A stretch of DNA of 64,000 bases from a bacterium (GCA_016125085.1 WGMM01000006.1:110079-174078), one strand, 5' to 3'. Counted from the stretch's first letter, positions 1 through 9,954 are shown. Notes: generated by a model not told the origin, from the sequence alone. Program-made: numbers and translations.

Positions 1-1114
1 GCTTGAGATCCTTGATCAGCCCGGCGACCGGTTTGTCGCTCCTCGGGCAAAGCCTGCCGTGGTTTTCCTCGATGTCGCCGTGGGCGTCCCACTGGCTGCC
101 GGAGCCGCTGTAGCACTGGACGAATCGGACACCACGTTCGACGAGCCGCCGGGCTCGCAGGCACATCTGGCCATAGGTGCGCGACCGTTCGTCGTCGAGA
201 CCGTAAAGCGACTTCGTCTCTTCGGTCTCGCCCGACAAATCCACCGCTTCCGGAGCTTCGGCCTGCATACGATAAGCGAGTTCGTAAGCGGCGATCCGTG
301 CGGAAAGGCGAGTATCGTCCTCCCGGCCCTGGAGGTGCATCCGGTCCAATTCGGTAATGCCTTCCAGCTTTGTTTTCTGAGTCGATTGTCCAGAACTTCT
401 TGCGGGATCCAGGTAGAGAATCGGCGAACCATCGCGACGGAACGGAGTGCCCTGAAACGTTGCCGGCATCCAGCCCGTGCCCCAGTTTCGCGGACCGCCG
501 GTCGGGTCGCCTGCGTCGCACATGACCACGAACGAAGGCAGATTCTCGTTTTCCGTACCGAGACCGTAGCTGACCCATGCCCCCAGGCTCGGCCGACCGG
601 CCAGAATGCTGCCCGTGTTCATCTGACACACGCTGCCGACGTGATTGATACCGTCGCACCAGCAGGATCGGATGAGGCAGATATCGTCAACAACTTCGGC
701 GACGTTCGGATACCAGTCGGAAACCCACATGCCCGATTCGCCATGCCGGGCGAATTTCCGCTTGCTCGGCAAAAGCGTATTGCTACCCACGCCCATCGGC
801 GTGAAAACAGGACCGATGCTTTCGGGCAAGGGTTTGCCGGCCCATTTTTCCAGAGCCGGTTTCGGGTCGAACAGGTCGATGTGGCTCGGCCCGCCTTCCA
901 TGAACAGGAAGATCACGCTCCGGGCCCTGGGCGCGAAGTGGCCAAGTCGCGCCCCCAGGGGATTGAGAGGATCGATCTGCGGCATTTCCGCATGGGCCGA
1001 GTCCCAGGCCATCATCGACGACAGGGCCAGGCCGCCGAAGCCGGCACCGGACCGGGCCAGGAAATCGCGCCGAGTCGTCGGCCAGATCACGTGCGACTGC
1101 TTGTTCTCGTGCAT
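1..1114 (-). CDS. DUF1501 protein with Tat signal (partial)
   Basis: The first 371 codons of a minus-strand gene that runs off the left edge. The ATG at 1114 is followed by a twin-arginine signal (TTRRDFLARSGAGFGGLAL) and then the family's opening GGPSHIDLFDPKP. DUF1501 proteins are exported and nearly always encoded directly after a PSD1 (DUF1549/DUF1553) protein; that gene is 20 bp upstream here, so the two are probably co-transcribed. The biochemical role is unknown; the fold is sulfatase/alkaline-phosphatase-like. The C-terminus is outside the window. Confidence 0.9.
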   Translation of the reverse strand, partial: MHENKQSHVIWPTTRRDFLARSGAGFGGLALSSMMAWDSAHAEMPQIDPLNPLGARLGHFAPRARSVIFLFMEGGPSHIDLFDPKPALEKWAGKPLPESIGPVFTPMGVGSNTLLPSKRKFARHGESGMWVSDWYPNVAEVVDDICLIRSCWCDGINHVGSVCQMNTGSILAGRPSLGAWVSYGLGTENENLPSFVVMCDAGDPTGGPRNWGTGWMPATFQGTPFRRDGSPILYLDPARSSGQSTQKTKLEGITELDRMHLQGREDDTRLSARIAAYELAYRMQAEAPEAVDLSGETEETKSLYGLDDERSRTYGQMCLRARRLVERGVRFVQCYSGSGSQWDAHGDIEENHGRLCPRSDKPVAGLIKDLK

Positions 1115-1134
1115 CGTTCACTCGGTATTCGATA

Positions 1135-3432
1135 TCAATCGACGAATACGAATTCGTTGAGATTCAGGACGACGTGGCACAAATCCGCCCAGGCCGCCAG
1201 TTCCGCGTCCGAAGCGTTCCAGCCCTTCGGATCGACTTCGCCCGAAGAGGATTCACCATGTTTCGTGGCCGCGGCTCGATAATTGGCCAGTAACCCGGCC
1301 GCGACCTGCATCTCCTGCGGTTCGGGCTTGCGAGAAACAGCCCGCATCCAGATTCTTTCGATCCGGTCCTGATCGGAAGCTCCTGGAGAATCAGCGATTA
1401 CGGTTCGCGCCATCGCTCGCGCCTCGTCGATCGCGAAGTCAGAATTGAGCATCATCAGTGCTTGCGGAGCATTTACCGAGATCAGCCGTTCCGGGCAACT
1501 CAAATTCGAGTCGGGAAGGTCAAACGATTCCAGGAACGGAAACTTCACGTTTCTCTGTGCGAAGATGTAGACACTTCGGCGACGATGTGCGGTCTCGTCC
1601 TTGTCCGCGACCCAATCCTTGGCTTCGATCCCCGCCGGAAGCGGCGGACGCACGCTCGGGCCACCCTGGGCCGGGTTCAACCGTCCGGAGACGGCAAGTA
1701 CCGAGTCGCGCACCATTTCGGCATCAAGCCGCCGGCGCGTCTGATGGCTGAACAGGAGATTGTCCGGGTCTTCCTCGACGGCACGCGCTTTGGGTTTCGA
1801 TGAAAGGCGATAGGTTCCGCTGGTCACCATCAGCCGGTGCATGGCCTTCAGCGACCAACCCTCGCGAATCAGCCGAAGTGCCAGATAATCAAGCAGTTCC
1901 GGATGCGTTGGCTCCATCCCCTGGGTGCCGAAGTCCGAAGGAGTGGCGACGATCCCTCGACCGAAATGCTGCTGCCACAATCGGTTAACGACAACTCGGG
2001 CCGTCAGCGGATGGTCCGGCGATGTCAACCAGCGCACCAGTTCCGTACGTGTGCCGGTCGTCGCGTGGCCGGTCGGTTTCGGTTCGATGACCCGTTTGTC
2101 GCTCAGTACCGACAAAAATCCAGGCGGAACTTCCTCGGCCTGGAGGTGGAAATTGCCCTTGATCAGAAGGCGCACTGGCTGGGCGTCTCGACCGGTGTCG
2201 GTCATGCCGATGGCGACGGGGCCAGCCGGGGGCCTGGTCTTCTGGGCATCACCCAGGCCGGTTTTCATCGCCGTCCAGCGATTCCTGTCCGCGGGCGACA
2301 TCGCCGCAAGAACTTGCTCCGGAGTGACTTTCAGCGTCTTCATTGCGTTGCGGATCGTCGTCACCTGGGCATCCGTCCGCTTGTTCGAGGGCGTATCCAG
2401 GGCTTCTTTGGTCGTCGGTGACATCTTGCCCCGGAGCGGTTCGAGCACTGCCGTCCAATAGGGCTGTTCCAGGTCGGTCAATGCCTTTTCGGCAACTGCG
2501 ATCCGGGCGGCGAATTCACCAGCCACAGCGGAGTTTACGGCGATTGCCGCAGGGTCGCCTACCGGGTAGTCGTCCTTCGGAACAAGGCCGCCGAAGAGGG
2601 CTTCGAACCGGTAGTAATCCTTCTGGCTGATCGGGTCGTACTTATGATCGTGGCAGCGTGCACAGGCCACCGTCATGCCCATGAGCAATGCCGCATTGGT
2701 GTCGACGATGTCGTCCAGGATCAGCTGCCGGTTCAGGCCCGGCACCATGTTGTTGTATTCGTAGGGGTAATTCCGGTTCAGGCCTGTGGCCACGAACGCG
2801 TCCGGATCGTTCGGCTCGATCTCGTCGCCCGCGAGTTGCATGGCCACGAAGCGGTCGTAGGGCATATCGGCCTGGAGGGCATCGATGACCCAGTCCCGAT
2901 ATCGCCAGGCGTTCGGGCGAATGTCGTCGGCCTTGAATCCGTCGCTCTCGGCGAACCGGGCCAGGTCCAGCCACCAACGGCCCCAGCGTTCTCCATAGGC
3001 CGGGCGATTCATCAGGTCTTCGACGAGCCGTTCGTAAGCGTCCGGCCGCTTGTCGGCCAGGAAGGCTTCGACTTCCGCCGGTGTCGGCGGCAGACCTGTC
3101 AGGTCAAAGGTGACACGCCGAATGAGCGTGCGGGCATCGGCCTCGGGCGAGGTTTCGAATTCCATCTTCTCGATCGCGTCCAGGATGAACGCGTCGATCT
3201 CGTTACGGACACGGCCGGAGTTTTTGACTTGAGGCACCTGCGGCCGCACGGGCGGCACGAAGGCCCAGTGGCTCTTCTGTTCGGCTGACCAGACCGGTTC
3301 CTTGATGACGATATCCACCCGTTTGGTCTGGTGAAATTCGTCGTCGGCGATCGCGGTCAGACAGAACGCTCCGATGAGCACAAGAACGGGCCTGAATGGC
3401 CACGCACAGGTCCGGTCAAAGGCGGATTTCAT
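1135..3432 (-). CDS. PSD1 domain protein (DUF1549/DUF1553)
   Basis: A 765-residue secreted protein of a family greatly expanded in planctomycetes. The chosen ATG (3432) starts a clear signal peptide (MKSAFDRTCAWPFRPVLVLI) and has GGAGG about 10 bases upstream; the open frame extends 35 codons further without support. DUF1549 (PSCyt2) lies in the N-terminal third, including RRVTFDLTGLPPTP and a C-A-R-C-H-D-H motif, and DUF1553 (PSD1) in the C-terminal half, including LTARVVVNRLWQQHFGRGIV. No cytochrome-like PSCyt1 domain is visible. The partner DUF1501 gene follows. The function is inferred to be extracellular substrate handling. Confidence 0.9.
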   Translation of the reverse strand: MKSAFDRTCAWPFRPVLVLIGAFCLTAIADDEFHQTKRVDIVIKEPVWSAEQKSHWAFVPPVRPQVPQVKNSGRVRNEIDAFILDAIEKMEFETSPEADARTLIRRVTFDLTGLPPTPAEVEAFLADKRPDAYERLVEDLMNRPAYGERWGRWWLDLARFAESDGFKADDIRPNAWRYRDWVIDALQADMPYDRFVAMQLAGDEIEPNDPDAFVATGLNRNYPYEYNNMVPGLNRQLILDDIVDTNAALLMGMTVACARCHDHKYDPISQKDYYRFEALFGGLVPKDDYPVGDPAAIAVNSAVAGEFAARIAVAEKALTDLEQPYWTAVLEPLRGKMSPTTKEALDTPSNKRTDAQVTTIRNAMKTLKVTPEQVLAAMSPADRNRWTAMKTGLGDAQKTRPPAGPVAIGMTDTGRDAQPVRLLIKGNFHLQAEEVPPGFLSVLSDKRVIEPKPTGHATTGTRTELVRWLTSPDHPLTARVVVNRLWQQHFGRGIVATPSDFGTQGMEPTHPELLDYLALRLIREGWSLKAMHRLMVTSGTYRLSSKPKARAVEEDPDNLLFSHQTRRRLDAEMVRDSVLAVSGRLNPAQGGPSVRPPLPAGIEAKDWVADKDETAHRRRSVYIFAQRNVKFPFLESFDLPDSNLSCPERLISVNAPQALMMLNSDFAIDEARAMARTVIADSPGASDQDRIERIWMRAVSRKPEPQEMQVAAGLLANYRAAATKHGESSSGEVDPKGWNASDAELAAWADLCHVVLNLNEFVFVD

Positions 3433-3691
3433 CGGAGGGTCCTCCGCAAGCCATGGCGAACGGCAGCGAATCGAGAATTTGCAGGAAGAGCACAGGCAGG
3501 GGGTACCGGGCCGAAACCCGAAGTATCTTCCAATCATAATCGGTCAAACGAGCGTGGTCCACTCGGAAGTTCGGACGTTTCCATCGTTTTTTCCGATTGA
3601 CCTTGCGGAAATCGACGGTTCAGGTACAAGGGCATCTTCGATCCGGTAACAAGCTCAGCTTCCCTATCGCCTCTCCAAGGATGGTCAAGGC

Positions 3692-5563
3692 GTGAGAACG
3701 AAACCTTTCGGCGATCGGATCGCCATCTGTCTGCTCCTCATCATGGGTGGATGCCGCCATGCATCCGTGCAGGACGACCCGAACTGGCCAAGCCCCGGGC
3801 CTGTCGATGTCGCGAGTCTGCCGCCGATCACGTCCGTGATCAACCACGGCACGACCGACCCTGACGCGCTCCTGGCGAATCGGGCCACTTCGAAGCCCGT
3901 TTCGCGGCCTGAAGGCAGCTCCGCAGCCGCCCCTGTCGTCCTCGGCCCGGTTCGAAAAGATCATCCCGCCGAAAGTCCAGCCGCTGCTGCATCTTTCGCG
4001 ACCGTAAGCCATTCCGATACCACAGCACCGCAGCCGCAAGCCGCCGTACCGGCACCTGTGAGAGAGTCCGCCCCGCCGCAAGCGGAACTCGCGACGCTGC
4101 CGCCACCGGCTCCTGTCACTCCTGCCTCTTTACCGGCTTCCGCCGCACGCGATGAATTGGTGCGGCCGACACAGTCTGTCCCGGGGCAAGAATCGCTGCC
4201 GCCTTCGTTACCGCCGCAAACGGAAGCCTCTTTGCCGACCGCGGTGCCCTCTCAGCCGCTTCCGCAAACGGCACCCGCGCCACCTTCTGCTCCTGCCGTT
4301 TCGCAAACGAATCCAGGCCAGAAACCAGTCGATCAACGCGTCCCGGGGGCTCTTCCCAAGGAAATCGATTTCGAGGGTTTGCCGGATTCGGCCGTTTCCG
4401 CAGGTCGTGTGGCAGCCAGGGTGGGTCGAGAAATCATCACCGTTTATGACCTGAACGTCGCACTTCAGGAGTGGGTGCGCGATAACGTGCAGCCAGGCAT
4501 GAAGATCCCGCGCCGCGAAGAGCTCTTCATCGCCAAAATGGTGCTCGGGCAGATGATCGACCGGATCCTCATCGTGCAGGAAGCGCACCGGCTGATGAAA
4601 AGCGAGAAGCAGAAGGAAGCTCTCTTCAAGCAGATCGATCAGGTCTGGCAGGAGCAGCAGATTCCGCCTCTGCTGAAGAAATACAAAGTCGACACGCCGT
4701 ATGAGCTGGATCAGGTCCTGAAGAAACAGGGGCGATCGCTCGAAGCCGCCCGCAAGGAATTCATGGATGACGCCGTCGCCCACGAATTCATGGGCATGAA
4801 GCTGGGCGGCAAGGTGCATGTGTCACTCGTGGACATGCGTCGTTACTACAACGAAAACCGCCAGCAATTCGACCGCCCCGCTCAGCTCACCTGGCGGGAA
4901 ATTCGCATCCCGGTCGAAACCGGCGCTGAGGCCCAAACGCAGGAAGAAGCCCGCGCGGTTCTGGCCCAGGTTCGTTCGCATTCCGATTTCGCCACTCTCG
5001 CCAAGCGCCACGGCAAGGGGCCGACCGCCGATCAGGGCGGTCTTTGGGAGACATCCCCAGGCGCATTCGCCGTCGAGGAAGTCAACAAGGCCCTGGAAAC
5101 GCTTCAGCCAGGGCAGATTTCGGACATCGTCGTGACTCCGAAAGCCCTGTTCATCGTGAAACTCGAGTCTCGCCGCGAAGCCGGCCCCGCCCGGTTCGAC
5201 GAGGTCCAGACCGAAATCCGCAAGAAACTCGCGGAAGTGAAACTCTCTCAAGCGGCAGCGGGCTACCTCAAAGACCTGCGGAAATCGACGATTATCTCCA
5301 CGATTTTCGACGACATTCCCGACCCTCGCGCCGCAGCCGCCGATGGTCAGCTGCAGAGAACGTCGAGCATATCACCACAGTCCGCCACTTCGAACCCGCC
5401 TGCTTCGAGCCCGGTCGTACCATCGCCACAAGGCCCTCCAGCGAACGCACTGCAGGGTGCTCCACAAGCCGCCGCCCCGGAAACGCCGCTGCCGAATCTG
5501 AACCCGGCCGGACCGATTCCGCCGAAGGGGTTCATGGGCGGCCAATCCGTTTCGCCTTTGTAA
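3692..5563 (+). CDS. parvulin-type peptidyl-prolyl isomerase, lipoprotein
   Basis: A 623-residue SurA/PrsA-like folding factor for exported proteins. A GTG start gives a short hydrophobic leader ending in LIMGGC, with Cys21 as the likely lipid anchor. Residues 25-225 are a Pro/Ala-rich linker. A SurA-N-like helical part follows (VAARVGREIITVYDLNVAL at 240-258), then one PPIC rotamase domain at about 399-490 and a Pro-rich tail. The ATG at 3681 hits a stop at once, so GTG is the best start. It diverges from the PSD1 gene. The chaperone role is inferred from the domain. Confidence 0.85.
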   Translation: MRTKPFGDRIAICLLLIMGGCRHASVQDDPNWPSPGPVDVASLPPITSVINHGTTDPDALLANRATSKPVSRPEGSSAAAPVVLGPVRKDHPAESPAAAASFATVSHSDTTAPQPQAAVPAPVRESAPPQAELATLPPPAPVTPASLPASAARDELVRPTQSVPGQESLPPSLPPQTEASLPTAVPSQPLPQTAPAPPSAPAVSQTNPGQKPVDQRVPGALPKEIDFEGLPDSAVSAGRVAARVGREIITVYDLNVALQEWVRDNVQPGMKIPRREELFIAKMVLGQMIDRILIVQEAHRLMKSEKQKEALFKQIDQVWQEQQIPPLLKKYKVDTPYELDQVLKKQGRSLEAARKEFMDDAVAHEFMGMKLGGKVHVSLVDMRRYYNENRQQFDRPAQLTWREIRIPVETGAEAQTQEEARAVLAQVRSHSDFATLAKRHGKGPTADQGGLWETSPGAFAVEEVNKALETLQPGQISDIVVTPKALFIVKLESRREAGPARFDEVQTEIRKKLAEVKLSQAAAGYLKDLRKSTIISTIFDDIPDPRAAAADGQLQRTSSISPQSATSNPPASSPVVPSPQGPPANALQGAPQAAAPETPLPNLNPAGPIPPKGFMGGQSVSPL

Positions 5564-5667
5564 CGGCCTGACCGTTCCCGTAAGATCCGTCTTCCGGCAT
5601 CCGTCGTACGTGTGGCTCTCCGGACTGGCCCTCACGTAAAGTCGACGTGCCAGGCGGATCACTCTCC

Positions 5668-6858
5668 ATGCGACATAACATCCTGCTTTTTCTGGTTTTC
5701 GGCATTCTCACGGCAAGCTTTTCCTTGAGCGATACTCGTGCTGAAGATGTCGTCGTCCATAACGTCACCGAGCTTCGCCAAGCCTTGAATGGTGCGCGGG
5801 CTGGGCATGTCATTCGGATCGCACCCGGGCGATACCCGGGTGGCCAATCGGCGGCGGGCTTGCAGGGAACGGCGGATGCTCCGATCCGAATCACGGCGCT
5901 CGATCTGGCCGATCCTCCGGTCTTCGAAGGTGGCGGCAATGCCTTTCATTTTTCTAGCGTGTCGCATATCGTCGTCGAATCGCTGGTGCTCTCCGGCAGC
6001 CAGTACAACGGCATCAATATCGACGACGGCGGCAAATCCGATCGTCCGTCGCACCATGTGGTTCTGAAAGGCCTGACGGTACGCGACATCGGCTCCGGCG
6101 GCAATCACGACGGCATCAAACTCTCTGGGCTAAAGGACTTCAAGGTTGAAAACTGCCGCTTGTCGAACTGGGGCAAGGGTGGCTCAGCGATCGACATGGT
6201 CGGCTGCCATCAGGGCGAAATCCTTAATTGCACGTTCTTCGGGAGCGAGGACGACGCCGGTAACGGAGTTCAGGCCAAAGGCGGATCGTCGGAGATTCGC
6301 ATTCTCGGCTGCCGGTTCGATAACGTCGGCAGCCGCGGCGTGAACCTGGGCGGCAGTACCGGTCTGCCGTTCTTCCGGCCGATCGACGCGCCGTTCGAAG
6401 CCAGAAACATCGCTGTGGAAGATTGCGTTTTTCTCGGTTCGCCGGCGCCGATCGCGTTTGTAGGTGTCGATGGCGCAAAGGTCAGACACAACACGATTTA
6501 CCTGCCTGGCAAGTATGTCGTGAGGATCCTTCAGGAGAACACGAACGAGCGGTTCGTGAAGTGCCGAAACGGAGTGATCGAGCGTAACCTGATCATCTTC
6601 GACCCGGCTCGCATGGGTTCCACGACGAACGTCGGGCCGAATACCATGCCGGAGACTTTTGGCTATGTCGATAACGCCTGGTTCAGCACGGATCAGCGGG
6701 GCAGGAAGCCTCGGCACGAGATTCGTGAAGAAAAAGGCGTGACGGATCGCATTCCGATCTTCGTCGACCGGGATGGCGGGGACCTTCGGCAGTCCAGAGA
6801 TTCGCCGACGCGTGAGTACGGTTCCCGCGCGGACACTGCCCTTACGCCAAGTCGATAA
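5668..6858 (+). CDS. secreted right-handed parallel beta-helix protein
   Basis: 396 residues with an N-terminal signal peptide (RHNILLFLVFGILTASFSL, cleaved near DTRAED). The body is a PbH1/NosD-like repeat domain with the usual start (VTELRQALNGARAGHVIRIA...GRY) of poly- and chondroitinase-B-type lyases and carbohydrate-binding beta-helices. The ATG at 5668 has AGGCGG upstream; the GTG at 5647 would add seven residues ahead of the signal peptide. A surface or secreted polysaccharide-acting role is likely, but no catalytic set can be assigned. Confidence 0.8.
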   Translation: MRHNILLFLVFGILTASFSLSDTRAEDVVVHNVTELRQALNGARAGHVIRIAPGRYPGGQSAAGLQGTADAPIRITALDLADPPVFEGGGNAFHFSSVSHIVVESLVLSGSQYNGINIDDGGKSDRPSHHVVLKGLTVRDIGSGGNHDGIKLSGLKDFKVENCRLSNWGKGGSAIDMVGCHQGEILNCTFFGSEDDAGNGVQAKGGSSEIRILGCRFDNVGSRGVNLGGSTGLPFFRPIDAPFEARNIAVEDCVFLGSPAPIAFVGVDGAKVRHNTIYLPGKYVVRILQENTNERFVKCRNGVIERNLIIFDPARMGSTTNVGPNTMPETFGYVDNAWFSTDQRGRKPRHEIREEKGVTDRIPIFVDRDGGDLRQSRDSPTREYGSRADTALTPSR

Positions 6859-6905
6859 TTATGACGGAATGCGAACTTCGAGAGCAAATTGACAGGGCTT
6901 CGGTC

Positions 6906-7223
6906 TCAGCCGACTTCGGCGAGGGGCGAAGCATCTTCCGCTTGAGAACGAGAGTGAAGCTTCAAGGTCATTTCCGGCTGCGTCGACCGTGCGGAAGTCC
7001 GTTCTTTCGGCAAATCCTGAACCTGAAGCATGCGTTTGAGTTGCGACACCTGATCCGGGTCGAGGTTAAGCGAACGTTGCGTGAACCAGCCAATGCCTTC
7101 GGCGAAGTGCTGCTCGCTCATGACAAGCTCGACATTCCCGGCCTGGCGTTGAACCAGAGTCAGTTCGAGCCTTTGATCGGCAGAGGGCCCGTCGATAAAT
7201 CCGAGTGTCGTGGAGCGATTCAT
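6906..7223 (-). CDS. small conserved-looking hypothetical protein
   Basis: About 105 residues, not recognised. It begins MNRSTTLGFIDGPSADQRLEL and has a charged middle (LNLDPDQVSQLKRMLQVQ). A GAGGAAG ribosome-binding site lies 10 bases before the ATG at 7223 and only one base before the ATG at 7232, so 7223 is preferred. It converges with the beta-helix gene, 47 bp apart. No signal peptide or membrane segment. It is probably real, because a good ribosome-binding site precedes it and no better frame covers the stretch. Confidence 0.55.
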   Translation of the reverse strand: MNRSTTLGFIDGPSADQRLELTLVQRQAGNVELVMSEQHFAEGIGWFTQRSLNLDPDQVSQLKRMLQVQDLPKERTSARSTQPEMTLKLHSRSQAEDASPLAEVG

Positions 7224-7232
7224 CGAATGCAT

Positions 7233-7570
7233 ACTTCCTCGTAAGGCACCAGCACGATGCGACTGAGATTCAGTCTCAACAGAATCATTTTGTGCGAGTA
7301 CGCCGGGAGAGTCAAGGGTTGAGCATCAGAAAATCAGGGGCAAGTCTGGCGCAAGGGCGTGACGGTATCGTCCGGCCATGTTCCGGAGCCGAACGAAAGC
7401 TGCGGAGTGCCACTGCCAATTCTGGCATGAGGTAACGGCATCCCGGCATTACGGCGATCGGAGGAGATTCGCTCCCTGAAACGAACGCGACCTGGTAAAT
7501 TTGCCTGAATTACCAGGCTCTATCGTCGCGTGACAGCGGCAGGATACCGCTGCCACTTCTGGCTGAAACT
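7233..7570. other. intergenic region upstream of the 6906 gene
   Basis: No convincing gene. The stretch separates the end of the second Hsp20 gene from the start of the small gene at 6906-7223 and must carry that gene's promoter. A short inverted repeat (TGCCA-ATTC-TGGCA, 7414-7427) is present. No T-tract terminator was seen after the Hsp20 genes. Confidence 0.5.
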
Positions 7571-8098
7571 TCAGATTTTCGTGTCGTCACGAGGCGTGCG
7601 CGGATTCACTGCGATTCTCCGGCTCACCGCCTTTTTGGTTTTCGGAAGCACCAGAGTAAGCACACCCGACTCGTATTCGGCCGAAATCGACTCCCTGTCG
7701 AATTCGTCGCTCAGGATGAACGACCTTTCGAAGATGGAGACTGTCGTTTCCAGTGCCAGCGGACGTGCACCCTCGGCTTCAGGCCGTCGGACTTTGGCCA
7801 GCAGTTTGAGCACGTTCTGTTTCAGTTCGACGACGATATCCTCCTCCTGAACGCCAGGCAGGTCGGCCTCAAGAATCAGGGCGTCGTGTCGGTCGTAAAT
7901 ATCGACCAGTGGAGCGATTCTCGCAGGGCCAAGGCCCGTGCCGATATCTTCCAGTGAGGTCGGCATGGAGACCAGCGGGTCGGTCACGCTTCCCCATGGC
8001 TGGTGGTGCCGTATCGCCGCATCGGCCGGATGAATCTGACCACTCAGAAGCGGGGAAGAAGAGACGTAAATCCTGATCCAGTCGGAATTGCGATTCAT
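7571..8098 (-). CDS. Hsp20/alpha-crystallin family small heat-shock protein (second of pair)
   Basis: 175 residues. The alpha-crystallin domain spans about 60-165: APLVDIYDRHDALILEADLP, then VSIFERSFILSDEFDRESIS and the terminal strand YESGVLTLVLPKTK. It is an ATP-independent holdase, cytoplasmic and oligomeric by family. Its ATG overlaps the stop of the upstream Hsp20 gene (ATGA, 8095-8098), so the two are translationally coupled and probably assemble or act together. The long N-terminal arm differs from that of its partner. Confidence 0.92.
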   Translation of the reverse strand: MNRNSDWIRIYVSSSPLLSGQIHPADAAIRHHQPWGSVTDPLVSMPTSLEDIGTGLGPARIAPLVDIYDRHDALILEADLPGVQEEDIVVELKQNVLKLLAKVRRPEAEGARPLALETTVSIFERSFILSDEFDRESISAEYESGVLTLVLPKTKKAVSRRIAVNPRTPRDDTKI

Positions 8099-8655
8099 CG
8101 TTCGTCCTCATGCCGATCCGTGTTGCGGCGCACGAAGGTTGGCTTGTGAGCCGGGAGTGCAGGCCGGGGAATCTCGGCCGGAGCCGTCGGCCCTTCCAGG
8201 GCACGAGGTTCGGATTCCCGGGCCCGGCGAGCTTTGGCGGTAACCGGAATGTTCTGGGCTCGAGCGCGGGCGACCTTCGGCAGGTCGATCCGCAGAACAC
8301 CGTTTTCCAGGTCGGCAGTCACTTCTTCGGCGATAACCTCTTCAGGCAAGGTCACCCGGCGTTCCCATTGGCCGAAAGGGCGTTCCTGGCGCCGGAACGT
8401 CTCATCGGTCACCCGGTCAACTCGCCGGCGTTCACCGCGAATCGTCACCGTGTCGCCCGATACGCTCAGTTCGATCGAGCCTGGATTCGTTCCCGGGATT
8501 TCGGCCAGAATGAGAAATCGATGCCACCGCTCATATGCATTCAGAGCAGGGAAAGTGCGGGCCGAATGAAGCGATGTCAGACCAAGATGTTCGAACACCC
8601 TGCCCATCTCTTCGCCGAGCAAACGCAGAGGGTCCCAGCGTCCCATTCCATCCAT
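8095..8655 (-). CDS. Hsp20/alpha-crystallin family small heat-shock protein (first of pair)
   Basis: 186 residues. The alpha-crystallin domain is at about 38-138 (FLILAEIPGTNPGSIELSVS, then QWERRVTLPEEVIAEEVTAD and LENGVLRIDLPKV). A basic Pro/Ala-rich tail follows, without an obvious I-x-I/V motif. It is the first gene of a two-gene heat-shock operon. No CIRCE element was recognised upstream. Confidence 0.92.
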   Translation of the reverse strand: MDGMGRWDPLRLLGEEMGRVFEHLGLTSLHSARTFPALNAYERWHRFLILAEIPGTNPGSIELSVSGDTVTIRGERRRVDRVTDETFRRQERPFGQWERRVTLPEEVIAEEVTADLENGVLRIDLPKVARARAQNIPVTAKARRARESEPRALEGPTAPAEIPRPALPAHKPTFVRRNTDRHEDER

Positions 8656-9031
8656 TGCGGCATCTTCTCCGTTCGCGTCGCAAAACTCTCAGCATAATCT
8701 TCACATGTAGCAAGTTTTATGCCAGTGTTCCGGTTCACTGATCTCGCGATCGAATCGAAAAGGGCTCATTGCGTTCCATCGATGCGATCATTCCGGCATG
8801 TGGCTGTCCGAGTTGCGGCGCACCGGAAGGTCGACTTCGAAAGCCGGAATCATGACCGTACTTGAATTCACTGCCGAAATGGCAGATCATCCAGTTATGC
8901 AGAAGCGAATTCCGGCAATGTGAAAATTCCAGTCAAGCCCTGGGTTTTCATAGGTTGCCTCAACGTCCAGGCCTCGCTTCGATTCGCGAGTCAATACCCT
9001 TCATGAGTCCGAAAACCGAAGGATCAATCGC
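8656..9031. other. divergent intergenic region (Hsp20 operon / cyclase)
   Basis: 376 bp with no gene visible. It must hold the divergent promoters of the Hsp20 pair (minus) and the cyclase gene (plus). A short inverted repeat CTGCC-GAAAT-GGCAG lies at 8871-8885. No unambiguous sigma-70 or sigma-54 element could be placed. Confidence 0.5.
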
Positions 9032-9922
9032 ATGAATGTCCGTGTCGAACGGCCGAAGAAGCTGTGGACGATCTCGATCCTATCAGCATTCACGATTCTG
9101 GCCCTGATCGGCTGGGGGATGAGGCTCGGGATCGAAGAACGGGCGAACGCCGCCGAAAGGCAAGCCGTAAAAACAGGCGACAGTCTGGCTTCGGCACTGG
9201 CGGCGTTGGATGAATCACGTATCGTCGACATGTCGCACACGTTCGACGAGAAAACAATCTACTGGCCGACGGACAAGCCATTCCGCTGGGAAAGGCGGGT
9301 ATGGGGGCCGACAGCGAACGGGTATTTTTACGCTTCGGCGAATTATGCCGCGAGCGAACACGGCGGAACGCACCTGGATAGCCCGATCCACTTCGCCGAA
9401 GGTGGCGATACGGCCGAGAAAATCAGCCTGAAGCGACTGGTCGGCCCGGCTGTGGTCATCGACATCGCAAAGGTCTGCCAGGAAGAGCCTGACCACGAAC
9501 TGACCGACGAGGAAATCACCCGCTGGGAGGCAGAGCACGGGCGGATCGAGCCAGAATCGATCGTCGTCATCCGCACCGGCTGGGGCAAAAGATGGCCTGA
9601 CAAGAAGACTTACATGGGGACGGACGAGCCCGGAGACGTGGCCGGGCTGAGCTTCCCGGGTATCGGCGCAAAAGCCGCTGATCTGCTCAAAAACCGGGGC
9701 GTGAAGGGCGTGGCGATCGACACTGCGAGCGTGGACCGGGGCAAGTCAAAAGACTTTATGGCTCACAGAATCCTCTATGCAGCCAACATTTACGGCATCG
9801 AGAACCTGGCGAAGGCCGAAGCTCTGCCGACGCGAGGGGCCGTGCTGATCGCCCTGCCGATGAAAATCGGCGGCGGTTCCGGCGGACCGGTCCGGGTCAT
9901 GGCGATCCTGCCGGAACGATGA
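9032..9922 (+). CDS. cyclase family protein (kynurenine-formamidase-like metal hydrolase)
   Basis: 296 residues with an N-terminal membrane anchor or signal (residues 11-30). The putative cyclase fold carries the metal-binding signature H110-GGTHLDSPIH-F. Members hydrolyse amides or esters such as N-formylkynurenine, or form polyketide rings. The next gene on the opposite strand is trpA, but the exported N-terminus argues against a simple kynurenine role. The substrate is unknown. Confidence 0.85.
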   Translation: MNVRVERPKKLWTISILSAFTILALIGWGMRLGIEERANAAERQAVKTGDSLASALAALDESRIVDMSHTFDEKTIYWPTDKPFRWERRVWGPTANGYFYASANYAASEHGGTHLDSPIHFAEGGDTAEKISLKRLVGPAVVIDIAKVCQEEPDHELTDEEITRWEAEHGRIEPESIVVIRTGWGKRWPDKKTYMGTDEPGDVAGLSFPGIGAKAADLLKNRGVKGVAIDTASVDRGKSKDFMAHRILYAANIYGIENLAKAEALPTRGAVLIALPMKIGGGSGGPVRVMAILPER

Positions 9923-9954
9923 TGCAGGGTGGTGAGCTTGTCGAAGCCTGACGG

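Noticed and set aside
59..1282. Plus-strand ORF of 407 codons opposite the DUF1501/PSD1 genes
   Set aside because: It is the antisense of two clear genes; the translation shows no domain and the Tat signal lies on the other strand.
8780..8830. Possible sigma-54 promoter (TGGC…TTGC)
   Set aside because: The spacing between GG and GC is one base too long and the -24 element is poor.
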